A stretch of 64,000 nucleotides of DNA from Collinsella sp. (lineage in GTDB: Bacteria > Actinomycetota > Coriobacteriia > Coriobacteriales > Coriobacteriaceae): positions 61,744 to 125,743 of the forward strand of contig DXZS01000010.1 in the NCBI GenBank assembly GCA_019419505.1, read 5' to 3'. The position numbers were made by a program, and so were the translations under genes. Shown here in pieces: positions 1 to 8,953 of the stretch (position 1 is its first letter; the number at the start of each line of letters is the position of its first letter). The notes under the pieces were generated by a model that saw only the letters and a list, made by a program, of their open reading frames with translations, did not search any database and was not told the origin of the DNA.

Positions 1-641
1 AGCGCGGCCAGCGCCTCAGGACCCTCGTGCAGCAGTGTGGTCATGCAGCCGCGCAGCACAAACGCGGGCCGCGCGTCGCCCGGCTCCTTGCCGCCAAAGA
101 TTACCGTAAGGATTCCAAGCTCGATAACGGATGCGCACGAGGCATGCGGAACACACGCGGTAAACTTAGCGCAGCGGGTCTTGGCATCAAAGAACGTCTT
201 GTGCTCGCGCAGACTCTCGCGCACGGCGTCAATATTCTCGATACCCAGCTGATCGGCCAAAAGTGAAAGGTAGTCAGCCTGGAACTGATCGGCATACAGC
301 TCAACATCGGCAAGCCAATCGCCCTCAAGCCTGCCGCGCGGGCAACGGCGATACAACAAGATATCGCTCGCAAGGTCATCGCGGTTGATAAGCTTCTTAA
401 CGGCAAACATGCGGCCCTCGCAGGCCTCAACAAACCGCACCGGGCGCTCAAAGTCACCGTGAGCGGGCATAACGCCGTCATCTGCCCCCGCGCCGTCGAA
501 ACCCTCGGCAGCCAATCGCTCAAACTCAGGAGCAAACTCGCCGTCCGCATCGTGCCAAACTACCACACGGCGCGGCGCACATGAGGGCAACGGCTGCAAA
601 AACCGCAGCTTGAGCTGTTCTTCTACATCGATCTTGGGCAT
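1..641 (-). CDS. pglZ: BREX alkaline-phosphatase-like protein PglZ, N-terminal part (cut by window edge)
   Basis: I translated this frame by hand from an ATG at 641. It stays open to base 1, giving 213 codons, so the 3' end lies outside the window. The ribosome site AAGGA sits 5 nt before the ATG. The N-terminus has the BREX type 1 PglZ pattern: a strand reading RRVVVWHDADGEF, then KKLINRDD and a segment ending in YADQFQADYLSLLADQLG. PglZ is an alkaline-phosphatase-fold protein needed for BREX defence. The phosphatase-fold core would lie further left and cannot be inspected. It follows the pglX C-terminal piece by 23 nt, so it is the last BREX gene visible here; brxL would be expected beyond the edge. 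The call rests on operon position plus N-terminal pattern. Confidence 0.85.
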   Translation of the reverse strand, partial: MPKIDVEEQLKLRFLQPLPSCAPRRVVVWHDADGEFAPEFERLAAEGFDGAGADDGVMPAHGDFERPVRFVEACEGRMFAVKKLINRDDLASDILLYRRCPRGRLEGDWLADVELYADQFQADYLSLLADQLGIENIDAVRESLREHKTFFDAKTRCAKFTACVPHASCASVIELGILTVIFGGKEPGDARPAFVLRGCMTTLLHEGPEALAA

Positions 642-664
642 GAATATCCTTACCGTATCTGCAG

Positions 665-1633
665 TTACTTAATCTTTGCCAGCACATCCTGAAACTTGGC
701 GTAGTTGACCTTGACGCCGTCATCCAGGTCGATCTTAATCATCTGGTCTGCCAAGTGGTGCAGCTTCTCTTCGTAGGCAATGGTCTCTTTGAGCTGGTCG
801 TTGAGCTTTTTGACGCGCTTGTCCAAGCGCACGCGCTCGCCGCGCTCGGCGGTGGCAAGAGCATCGTTGGCATAGCCGATCTGGGCACGGTAACGCTCCT
901 GCTGCTCGTGCGCATAGTCGGTGCGGATGCGAGCCAGCAAGTCGGGCTGATAGCGATGCATGTAGACAAGGCACTTAAAGCCATTTTTCTTGCCACTGTC
1001 GAACAGCCAGTAAATGGGGCGTTTCTTATAGGTCTGGCAGTGGTCCTTATAGAAGTCCTTCAAAAAGTAGGTGCGGATTACCTCGCGCGGGGTACCCTTG
1101 CCGCCGAGCGCCTCGGCAATAAAGGCCAAGTTCTGCTCGAGCGTCTCCTCGCCGTACACGGTGCGCACAAAGTCGATAAAGTAGCGCACGATGTCATCAT
1201 CAAAGTACTCGTCATCGGTAATGGGCAGCACGTTATCGCTATCGGGCATAAAGGTCACATGGTCAGAGTTGGGCATCTTGGCCAGATAGTCATCGACTGT
1301 GGCGCCCTGATCGGCCAGGACCAGCCCGTCCACATCCAGCGAATAGCGGCCAAACATGCAGACCACGGCATAGCTAATGAGCGAGGTGATCTCGTCGCGC
1401 TTGGTACGCACGTATTTGTTACCCTTATAGCTCTCGGGAATCTCGTCGGCGGTGTCGAAGATGCGCGCCACCGAGACGTACTTATCCTCGACCTCGATAG
1501 GCACCTCGCCCTCCATGTTGTAGATCTTGGCAAAGATCCGGTTGAGCTCTTCCTCGTTAGCGCGAAGCTGCTCAAAGCGAGCATTAACCTCGGCCTTGCG
1601 CGCCTCGTATTTATCTTGAAGTAAAGTGGCCAT
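665..1633 (-). CDS. pglX: C-terminal fragment of BREX methyltransferase PglX, as a separate gene
   Basis: 322 aa. It matches what normally forms the last third of BREX type 1 PglX: ANEEELNRIF, VEVEDK-like IEVEDKYV, CMFGRYSLDVDGL, PITDDEYFDDDIV, VYGEETLEQNL, FLKDFYKDHC and KRPIYWLFDSGKKNGF. It contains no methyltransferase motifs. In the usual protein this segment directly follows the SWDFKRHPL motif, which here ends the gene at 2630-5146. It has its own start: ATG at 1633 with GAAAGG 9 nt upstream. That, and an intact frame with all the family blocks, suggests a second subunit translated on its own rather than debris. Whether the two halves reassemble is inference. Its GC-rich base use matches pglZ and brxC, not the AT-rich cassette to its right. 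Confidence 0.88.
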   Translation of the reverse strand: MATLLQDKYEARKAEVNARFEQLRANEEELNRIFAKIYNMEGEVPIEVEDKYVSVARIFDTADEIPESYKGNKYVRTKRDEITSLISYAVVCMFGRYSLDVDGLVLADQGATVDDYLAKMPNSDHVTFMPDSDNVLPITDDEYFDDDIVRYFIDFVRTVYGEETLEQNLAFIAEALGGKGTPREVIRTYFLKDFYKDHCQTYKKRPIYWLFDSGKKNGFKCLVYMHRYQPDLLARIRTDYAHEQQERYRAQIGYANDALATAERGERVRLDKRVKKLNDQLKETIAYEEKLHHLADQMIKIDLDDGVKVNYAKFQDVLAKIK

Positions 1634-1809
1634 AACTACAGACCTTTCAATTTATCAATACAGTAGAAGTTAGAAAACCCGAGCCCATTCCATCAATCAA
1701 TTAACACCAAGACTCGTGAGCTGAAAAACAGCGAAAGCCTTCCGATGCTCGACCGATATCTTCAGGACAAGTCTGGCTATCAATAAATCCCATAAATGAG
1801 AGACGACAA

Positions 1810-2400
1810 CTACAATAAAGTCAATAAAAGATGGGACAGAAAAACGAATGCCATGATTAACGACAGAACAGTCAGGCCAGTTGATATTTTCAATCGCTTC
1901 CACATGTTGTTATGTTTCAAAAGGTAAGCCCGATAGGTAATGTTTAGGGAAGAGCAGTAGGACTTAAGCAAGTCCCGTTCCCTAATTTGCCCGCCCTCGT
2001 CGCAAGCCTCTTTGTAAGTAGTCGAATACCTATCAAATTGTTCAGAAGGAGATGCGAGTGCAATATTGCTCCTTAAAAATATTGCACTGACAGCTATAAC
2101 AAGAGCACAGCCAAGAAGACCAAGAAGAATCAAATAGACAAACAGTATTTGCCTCGTTGAAATCCCATAAACTTCCTCAAGACCTTGAATATTTGAAATA
2201 TAGTCGAGAGGTGCCAGGTACGCAACGGACAGAATCGTGATGGTAACCATAAGGTTATCAACGTAGCGATTTAAGCTATCCCCCCTCTCTTTTTCAAATT
2301 CAAGTGAGGAAAGAACAATGTCTCTCAAGTAATCGCTAATCTGCCCCTCCTTGGAGAGAGCGCTTTTATCGACGTCATGTCGCTTGTTCTTTTTGCCCAT
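1810..2400 (-). CDS. Three-segment membrane protein inserted inside split pglX
   Basis: About 196 aa. I chose the ATG at 2400 because AAAGGTG lies 6 nt before it; an ATG three codons earlier at 2409 has no site. The start of the chain is basic (KKNKRHDVDK). Three hydrophobic segments can be seen: near residues 49-70 (LMVTITILSVAYL), near 84-112 (ILFVYLILLGLLGCALVIA), and at the C-terminus (LTVLSLIMAFVFLSHLLLTLL). Between the second and third is a polar, acidic stretch. I recognise no family; a SLATT-like or other defence membrane effector is possible but unproven. It lies between the two pglX halves on the same strand, starts 14 nt after the small gene 2415-2561, and is AT-rich, unlike the flanking BREX genes. 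This points to acquisition by transfer. Confidence 0.7.
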   Translation of the reverse strand: MGKKNKRHDVDKSALSKEGQISDYLRDIVLSSLEFEKERGDSLNRYVDNLMVTITILSVAYLAPLDYISNIQGLEEVYGISTRQILFVYLILLGLLGCALVIAVSAIFLRSNIALASPSEQFDRYSTTYKEACDEGGQIRERDLLKSYCSSLNITYRAYLLKHNNMWKRLKISTGLTVLSLIMAFVFLSHLLLTLL

Positions 2401-2414
2401 GAAAGTCACCTTTA

Positions 2415-2561
2415 CTACTTGGTTTTTCGATCAGGTAAACCCGCCGGTTTTTCATAAGTAAATTGCGTTAACCTTGTTATGGGTCCAGGAATCGTGACCG
2501 GCTTCTTTGCTCCCGCCCCTTCATCTTTTCTTTTCTTGTCATCTTTCTTTTTTTCAGACAT
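2415..2561 (-). CDS. Small lysine-rich protein preceding the inserted membrane protein
   Basis: 48 aa, found by reading the minus strand from ATG 2561 to TAG 2415. The first 20 residues are nearly all charged (MSEKKKDDKKRKDE), followed by AGAKKPVTIPGPITR and a polar tail. There is no hydrophobic segment, so it should be cytosolic or nucleic-acid/membrane-surface associated. The ribosome site is weak (a GGAT-rich stretch upstream). Its stop lies 14 nt before the start of the membrane protein gene, and that gene's ribosome site falls in the gap, so the two are probably translated together. No homologue is recognised. Support is the open frame, codon spacing and position; peptide evidence is lacking. 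Confidence 0.45.
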   Translation of the reverse strand: MSEKKKDDKKRKDEGAGAKKPVTIPGPITRLTQFTYEKPAGLPDRKTK

Positions 2562-2629
2562 ATTTAATTTCAATCCAATCTATCCAATGACGTTCTTTTG
2601 TTAAAGATAGGTGAGTCCTAACAAGACAG

Positions 2630-5146
2630 CTAAATTAAAGGATGACGCTTGAAATCCCAAGAAGTTTCAAACGAGTCATAGTCAGCCTTTGAAATTGAGC
2701 GAGAGTCTTCAACGAGTGAACAAACAGTCGGTTCGGCGGCCTTATCTTGGATGATCGGTAACTGACCGATTTGGCCTACCTCAAAGTTTAGAGTCGGCGA
2801 CATAAACGCCAAATCAATTTCGGCAATGGAACAGTTGCAGAAAGCCTGGATGTATCGAAGCTCGTTCGGCTCCGCAAAAAGACATGCTCCAGCTACCTCA
2901 AAAAGCATCCCTCGAGGTGCAAACCTAAAGGAGGCGAGGCTGGAAGAAATTTTAGACCAGGAAACTGCGGGCTTGAAATAGTCGTTCTGGTTCTTGATCA
3001 CAAAATCAGGTGTAGAGAGATAGGCATACTTGGACAGAATTGCCTCCTTCATCTCCCGACCGTCATCAAACCAATTAACCACCTCATCGTAGTCACCCCA
3101 CCACTTTCGATAGGAGCCGCCCCGAATAATCGGAAACCAACGGGAACCACTTTGCTTTGCCTCGGGCCTGCCACTGCAATCTCGCGATGTGTTGGAAGGC
3201 ACCACTTCCCACCATTTCCTCAAAAAGCGGCCATTATCGCTCGTCGCCAAGCCCTGTCGCGGAGTAGCAATGGCATCGAGCCTCTTTCCTTTTGTGAACG
3301 ATTCAACAAGAGCATCGCTGGCCCAGTAGGCTATGGGGGTGCCGGGGATTTGCTTGAAGGTATCGGCGTCGCGGCGGTAAAACCAACCGCAGTCGGGGTT
3401 CCGGATCGCCTCGAGGGCCTTCGGGGCCTGGACAGCAGCACCAACGAAGTCCGAAAGGCGCACATAGCCGCCCTTGTAGCCCTTGACGAACGAATTGTGG
3501 AACGTGTAGGTACAGATGGGCACGGTCGCGCCAGCGAAGCCCGAGTACTCAAGTTGGATGAGAGAGGTCAGCGTTCTGTTGTCGATAATCTCGTTGCGGA
3601 GCTTCTCATAGCTTCCGATGAACATCCAGACGAAAGGCGACATGACTCCGCACTCGCCGTGGTCCTTGGCGAGACTGAACATGCGAACGATAAAGCTGGA
3701 GAAGAGGTCGCTCTTCACGTCGGGGTAGTTCTTCTTGACCCACTTGCTCATAAAGGGATTAAAGCTGCTGCTGCCCATATACGGAGGATTCGCCACGACG
3801 CAGGTAAAACGACGGGACAGTTTCTCGCAGATGACGGCAGCGCTTTCGAGCTTAGTTTTGGTCGCAGAAGCAAAAAGATTGTCGGAACAGCTCGCGGCGG
3901 CGGCCTTAAGCTCGTCAACCTCTTCCTCTGAAGGATTAAGAAGCGAGCCGATCTCGCCCAAATGGCTCAGTTCCTCGACGAGCTTCTTGTTACCCGGCAG
4001 CCCATCCTCCCCCAGCGGGATGCTCGAGAGCACGGTAACATCGGCGCGAACGCCACGCCTAAAGAAGCGACGGTCGTGCTCGCGGGCGCACATGGCAAGC
4101 GCCAGCTCCGCGATCTGTGCCGCGCGGGAATCGATTTCCATACCTGCAAGGTTTTTAGTAAGAATGAGCTCGGGAATCTCGCGCTCACGATAGCCGCGCT
4201 CCTCGTACATATGGAAGAGCAGCTCAAACGCATAGACCAAGATATGGCCCGAGCCGCATGCGGGGTCGCAGAGGGTTATCTCCTCGGGGCTCGAGATGCG
4301 GATGAAGTCCTCGTGCTCAGCATCGGGCTCGATGTAATACTCCATGCGCTCGCGTAACGAACTCCCCGGATTGTTGAGCATCCACAGACGGCCGAGCGAG
4401 TTCTCGACCATATAGCGTACGATCCACTCGGGGGTGAAGAGCTGCGTGGCGGGCGCGATGTCCGCCGCCGCTGCCTTGCGTTTGGACTTGAAGAACTCGT
4501 CTTTAACGTCGGCATTGTAGTACTGATACATCCAGCCCAGAACGGTCACGCCCTCGCGCCAGTCCTCGTCAGCGAGGACGGCATTGAGCTTGCCCACCAC
4601 GCCGTCGGCCATCATGAGACCCCGGGGCAACAGCAACTCCATGGCTCCGCCCACGCGATCAAAGACGCCCGGCAGGCAATCGGCAAGCTCCTCGCACTGA
4701 GCAACAAACAGGTAGCGCCACAACGGTTCATCCAAGCCCGCCATCTTGAGCTCGGCTATGCGATCGGTATCGGCCGTCGTTATCTCCACATCCAGTGCGT
4801 TCTCCACGGCCTCGCTGCCATGGCTGCCGTCCGCACGACTTAGCATGCGCATACGGCTGGGAAGCCATCCGCGTGCATCCATAAAGCGAATGGCCACGAT
4901 GCGGTTGAACCAGGTGTAGGCCGCACGGTCGCGCAGCGCCTCGTGACCCACCTCTGCCTGCATACGCAGCAGTTCGTCGCGTTGCTCAATCTCAGCCGGA
5001 CTTAGGGGCAGGCCGTTGACGGTCTCGGACCCAACGAGCGCGGGTGCAGGTTCGGTGATGCCGTAGCGCACCATCTGCGCCTCCACGCCTTTGATGAGCT
5101 CCGCACGGGCCCAGGTGCAGAAGCTCTTAAGAGCAGAATCGTTCAT
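2630..5146 (-). CDS. pglX: BREX adenine-specific DNA methyltransferase PglX, N-terminal and target-recognition part
   Basis: 838 aa, against roughly 1,150-1,250 aa for usual type 1 PglX. The SAM-binding motif DPACGSG is at residues 294-300 and the catalytic NPPY at 453-456 (N6-adenine class). The region from about residue 560 to the end is the likely target-recognition part. PglX marks host DNA so BREX can tell it from phage DNA. The protein ends exactly at ETSWDFKRHPLI, a motif that lies inside full-length homologues; the rest of the family sequence reappears 1 kb downstream as 665-1633. The last ~600 bases are visibly less GC-rich than the first 1.8 kb, as if the recognition part had been exchanged. 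It starts 66 nt after brxC, behind an intercistronic hairpin. Confidence 0.93.
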   Translation of the reverse strand: MNDSALKSFCTWARAELIKGVEAQMVRYGITEPAPALVGSETVNGLPLSPAEIEQRDELLRMQAEVGHEALRDRAAYTWFNRIVAIRFMDARGWLPSRMRMLSRADGSHGSEAVENALDVEITTADTDRIAELKMAGLDEPLWRYLFVAQCEELADCLPGVFDRVGGAMELLLPRGLMMADGVVGKLNAVLADEDWREGVTVLGWMYQYYNADVKDEFFKSKRKAAAADIAPATQLFTPEWIVRYMVENSLGRLWMLNNPGSSLRERMEYYIEPDAEHEDFIRISSPEEITLCDPACGSGHILVYAFELLFHMYEERGYREREIPELILTKNLAGMEIDSRAAQIAELALAMCAREHDRRFFRRGVRADVTVLSSIPLGEDGLPGNKKLVEELSHLGEIGSLLNPSEEEVDELKAAAASCSDNLFASATKTKLESAAVICEKLSRRFTCVVANPPYMGSSSFNPFMSKWVKKNYPDVKSDLFSSFIVRMFSLAKDHGECGVMSPFVWMFIGSYEKLRNEIIDNRTLTSLIQLEYSGFAGATVPICTYTFHNSFVKGYKGGYVRLSDFVGAAVQAPKALEAIRNPDCGWFYRRDADTFKQIPGTPIAYWASDALVESFTKGKRLDAIATPRQGLATSDNGRFLRKWWEVVPSNTSRDCSGRPEAKQSGSRWFPIIRGGSYRKWWGDYDEVVNWFDDGREMKEAILSKYAYLSTPDFVIKNQNDYFKPAVSWSKISSSLASFRFAPRGMLFEVAGACLFAEPNELRYIQAFCNCSIAEIDLAFMSPTLNFEVGQIGQLPIIQDKAAEPTVCSLVEDSRSISKADYDSFETSWDFKRHPLI

Positions 5147-5173
5147 GGTTGATGAGCCTTTCTAAACGCCATA

Positions 5174-5205
5174 AGCCACCGGTGCGCGCTTTGGCACCGG
5201 TGGCT
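5174..5205 (-). promoter_or_regulatory. Perfect 12-bp hairpin between brxC and pglX
   Basis: AGCCACCGGTGC at 5174-5185 pairs perfectly with GCACCGGTGGCT at 5194-5205, with an 8-nt loop. On the transcribed (minus) strand there is no run of U after it, so it is unlikely to be a full terminator. It may tune pglX expression by RNA processing or partial attenuation. Confidence 0.6.
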
Positions 5206-5212
5206 CCGCGGG

Positions 5213-8200
5213 TTAGTTGATACGGATCTCGTCGTTTGCAGCGAGCGCCTGCATAAGGCGGGAGCGCAGGTCGTCCACGTAGCGCTCCACGTCCTCTGCG
5301 GACAAGAGACGACTCGGCTTGGCCAGATCGGCGCGGCGCACAGTCTTGATCTTGCGCTGGGGCACGGGTGCAGGCGTGGGCGCTGACGACGCAACGGCCT
5401 TGTTGGAGATCTTCTTGACCACCTCACCCGTACTCGTGACCTCGGTGGTGCGGCGCTCGTTGTCCATACGCATGCGGGCCGCATCCACAGCGTCGTACAT
5501 CCCGTTGGTTGCTGCGCTGAGCCAGTTGGCCCAGTTAGTCGCGGCAACACTCAGCTCGTTGAGGCTTTGAGCACTGTGGGCACGGTTTTTGAACGACTCG
5601 TATTTGGCACCGGCGTCTGCAATGGCATCCTTGGCTTGATTGACAAAGCCCTTTTGACTCTCAGCCTGTGCCTGCAGGTCTTGCAGATCGCTCTCGATTC
5701 GGCACAAAAACTCATTGCGGCGGATGCCCAGCAGCTTTTTCATGTCGTCCTCGACGGGATCCATAAGCGGCTGCAGGTCTTTAATGCGGCCGTAGGGCTT
5801 GGGATCTTTGAGAACCTCACGCACCTTTGCCACATTATCAACCGCGCTGGGAATGTCATCGGAGCCATACTCGATACCCTCGGTGCGGCTCAAGAAATCC
5901 TTGGCGTGGTCAAACGCTGTTCGTTGGTTGGACTCGAAGAACTCAACCACCTTATCAAAGTCTTCCTTGGCATCGAGCAAACGCTCCTCATGCTTGGTGA
6001 ACGTGGTCAAGAACGCCTCGGCCTCGTTCTGGTCCTTAAGGACGTCGGCCACCTCCGAGCGCATCTTCTCGCACTCGTCCTCACCGGGATACGGGTAGGC
6101 CGGCTTGATGCCCGTGTAGTAGTCGCGTGCCATGGCGAGGCACGCCTCGCGCAAGCCCTCAAGGCGCTCTTTGAGCTCGGCCACGAGCTTATCCTCGTTG
6201 GAGGGCACGGTCTTGAGATCAAACAGATCACGCATGAGCTCGCCCGTGGCGCGCAGCAACCGGTCGCTCATGCGCACGCGCAAGCGCACCTGGGCCTTAT
6301 CGGCATCCTTGCGCAGGAGTGCCACCATGCGGCTATCGTTAGCTTGAACCGTCTGGCCGCCAAACAGCACCTGCGCGCGCTGCTCCACCACAAGCTGCGC
6401 CACCACATTTGCGATGTCGACCTCGCGCCAGCCAAAGGGCCTTTGCTGGTACTGGCGCTGGATATCGCCCATAGCGGTATCCAGATGGCGCTGGTGCTGC
6501 ACTTTGAGGTAGTCCTCGACCTCCTTGAGCGCACGCGTGTTACCCGCGTTCATGCCAGCGAGCCCCGCTTGAACGTTACCCGCCAGAGTGGAGCGGATAT
6601 CGGAATCGCTCGTGACCGGCGCGCCGATATAGCCGGCCTTTTCAAAGACCACATCGCACAGCTGCGCCAGCACCTGCTCAAAGACCTGGGCGGGCTTGGC
6701 AGCACGGATCTCAATCATGCGCCCGTTGACGGCGCATCGTGCATGGAGCACCGCCTCAGCCAAAAGGGCGTCAGCCTCTTTCTCGTTAAAGTCCTTCTCG
6801 CGCATTTTGGCCTCGACGATCTGGCGGGTACTCAGCGGTAGCTCCTGCAGGTTGCGCGTCTGGGCGTACATGCGAATCTTAGCGGCGTTGACGAGTGGGG
6901 CCCAATAATCCACCTCGTCGCTCAAGGCCACGATGGCCTTATCCACGGATTTCAATGCCAGCTCGGCATCGTCCGCACGGCCCAGATCGCTGGCCATGGT
7001 CACCACGGATAGTTCCATGCCGCCCATGTTGGATCCATGAATCGAGCCATCCACGTAGCGGTCAAAGGGGAAGTCGTTGGTCCCGCGGTTGAGTTTGCGC
7101 GCAGTGTAGATGCTTTCGAACAGGCGCTTCTTGATGTACTCAATCACCTTCGCGTTGTCGATCGGGGTGCGTGCGATCTCCTGCGCTATCTCCTGCTCCT
7201 CGTCGGTGAGGAAGCTATAGGTATCGCCCTGGCGTGCCACGTAGCTCTCGCGCTCCAAGCGGGCGAGAGATTCCTTGACGCGGTCCTTAAGGGCGCGCTT
7301 ATCCACGTCCAGGCTATCGATCATAAGGATGGAGATGTTCTCGACCGTGGCCTTGACGTAGCCGATGTAGCGGATCAAGTACAGGAGCTTAAGCACCCGG
7401 ACATCGTAGCTCTCAAGACCCTCTGCGTTTTCAGCCGCGCGCTCCGCACAGACGACGACCTGATTGATGCCGTGCTCCAAATCCTTGGAGATTGTGTCGA
7501 AGAAGCGCCAGAACGGCACGAGTGCACCAGTCTGGTCATGCTGGATGGCCTGAGCGCTCTCCTGAAACGCGCTCAGCATGGAGCGCTCACCCGTGGACAT
7601 GTGCTTGGCCTTAACACCGTGCTTGCGTACCTCGGTCATCACGTCGGGCAGAAGCTTAAACTGGTAGCCCACAAACGGGTAGCTGGCCACAAAATCCTTG
7701 GAGTTGGCGAAGCCGGCAAGGTCGGAGCGCGAGCCACCCTCAAAGGTAAAGTTGTTTTTGAGGACGGCGGCGTCTTGCTCGTAGACCTGTGCAAGCATAT
7801 CGGCCGCCGGCGCGGTCTTCTCGAGCACACGGCGCTGGATGACCTCGTCCACGCTGGAGCTGGAGAGCGAAAGGCGGGTATTGAAGCGGCCTTGGATCTT
7901 TGAAAAGTCGTTGCCCACGGGCAGGCTCAGGTTGTCGATGGCCTCCTGGCTCGTGACCATCACCCACACGCGGCCACCGCAGGCGGCACCCAGCTCCTCG
8001 ACGATGGTCTGAAGACTCAACATAAGGCTTGGATCCCGGTCGTTTGTAATAAACTGACCCACCTCGTCGACCATAAAGAGCAAACGGAAGTTGCCACCGT
8101 GGGCCGCTGCCTGAGCGTCCACATAATCCTTGACTTTTTTGGCAAAGACATCGGGGGCCAAAACCTCGTCCTCAGAACCCTCGAGCCAGTTCCATGCGGC

Positions 8201-8875
8201 CTTTTCGCTCATGCCGAGCACGCTCTGCAGCACCTCGACGACGTCGTCCTCAAAGTAGCTGTAGGTGTCGCGGGCCTGGAGCCAGGATTCGCCGTTGACG
8301 CGCTCAAAAGCCTCGCGGAACTCCTGGGTCTTGCCCAGGGAATCGATGTAGTCCTCGAGCTTTGCAAGCTTGAGGTCCTCGCCGTAGAAGCCGCGCGCCT
8401 CGTAGAACATGCGCTCAAAGCCGCGAAGCAGCGCCGTGGGAGCCGTATCACCCTGCTTCCACTGGCCCGCCTTGCTATCGATGTTAAAGAGGATGGCCTG
8501 CGTGGGCACCGAGCACGCGCGCTCCATGGCAGCCGCGACCATGGGGTCGACGATTTTGCCGTCAAAGTAGCGGATGGCGCTCTTACCGCCGATCTGGCGA
8601 TTCTCGAGCAGGTAGCTCAGCATCTTGAGGAAGTGCGATTTACCGGAACCGAAGAAACCACTGATCCACACGCCGATCTTGTCGGTGCGCGCATAGATGG
8701 CATCGCCGTAGGCCTTGAAGAACGTGGCAAAGTGCCTCTGCAACTCGCGCGTCACCACGTACTCGTCAAGCTCCTGGCGGATGGACCCATCTTTTGAATC
8801 CTGGACCTTGACCACGCCGTTGATGGAGCGGTTGATGTCTTTTGCAAAGAGGTCGCGAATGATCGTGTTGTCCAT
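5213..8875 (-). CDS. brxC: BREX ATPase BrxC
   Basis: 1,220 aa, the size expected for BrxC/PglY. A P-loop GFFGSGKS stands at residues 73-80 in the context KIGVWISGFFGSGKSHFLKM. A second acidic strand, LLFMVDEVGQF, near residues 265-275 looks like Walker B. The rest is largely helical, with charged repeats in the C-terminal third and a low-complexity APTPAPVPQ linker before the last ~50 residues. BrxC is the large AAA-like ATPase of the BREX complex and is required for defence and methylation. The start ATG at 8875 has AAAGGAG 5 nt upstream. It sits between brxB and pglX in the usual type 1 order. The frame is intact. Confidence 0.95.
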   Translation of the reverse strand: MDNTIIRDLFAKDINRSINGVVKVQDSKDGSIRQELDEYVVTRELQRHFATFFKAYGDAIYARTDKIGVWISGFFGSGKSHFLKMLSYLLENRQIGGKSAIRYFDGKIVDPMVAAAMERACSVPTQAILFNIDSKAGQWKQGDTAPTALLRGFERMFYEARGFYGEDLKLAKLEDYIDSLGKTQEFREAFERVNGESWLQARDTYSYFEDDVVEVLQSVLGMSEKAAWNWLEGSEDEVLAPDVFAKKVKDYVDAQAAAHGGNFRLLFMVDEVGQFITNDRDPSLMLSLQTIVEELGAACGGRVWVMVTSQEAIDNLSLPVGNDFSKIQGRFNTRLSLSSSSVDEVIQRRVLEKTAPAADMLAQVYEQDAAVLKNNFTFEGGSRSDLAGFANSKDFVASYPFVGYQFKLLPDVMTEVRKHGVKAKHMSTGERSMLSAFQESAQAIQHDQTGALVPFWRFFDTISKDLEHGINQVVVCAERAAENAEGLESYDVRVLKLLYLIRYIGYVKATVENISILMIDSLDVDKRALKDRVKESLARLERESYVARQGDTYSFLTDEEQEIAQEIARTPIDNAKVIEYIKKRLFESIYTARKLNRGTNDFPFDRYVDGSIHGSNMGGMELSVVTMASDLGRADDAELALKSVDKAIVALSDEVDYWAPLVNAAKIRMYAQTRNLQELPLSTRQIVEAKMREKDFNEKEADALLAEAVLHARCAVNGRMIEIRAAKPAQVFEQVLAQLCDVVFEKAGYIGAPVTSDSDIRSTLAGNVQAGLAGMNAGNTRALKEVEDYLKVQHQRHLDTAMGDIQRQYQQRPFGWREVDIANVVAQLVVEQRAQVLFGGQTVQANDSRMVALLRKDADKAQVRLRVRMSDRLLRATGELMRDLFDLKTVPSNEDKLVAELKERLEGLREACLAMARDYYTGIKPAYPYPGEDECEKMRSEVADVLKDQNEAEAFLTTFTKHEERLLDAKEDFDKVVEFFESNQRTAFDHAKDFLSRTEGIEYGSDDIPSAVDNVAKVREVLKDPKPYGRIKDLQPLMDPVEDDMKKLLGIRRNEFLCRIESDLQDLQAQAESQKGFVNQAKDAIADAGAKYESFKNRAHSAQSLNELSVAATNWANWLSAATNGMYDAVDAARMRMDNERRTTEVTSTGEVVKKISNKAVASSAPTPAPVPQRKIKTVRRADLAKPSRLLSAEDVERYVDDLRSRLMQALAANDEIRIN

Positions 8876-8953
8876 GGGTGCTCCTTTGGGTTTGGGAACG
8901 TTATGGCAAAGGGTTGTTACCGGCGACAGGGACTTGCCTGCGGGGAGCCGTGC

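Noticed and set aside
5567..6841. 424-codon plus-strand frame inside brxC
   Set aside because: Antisense to an intact BREX ATPase; no motif or ribosome site.
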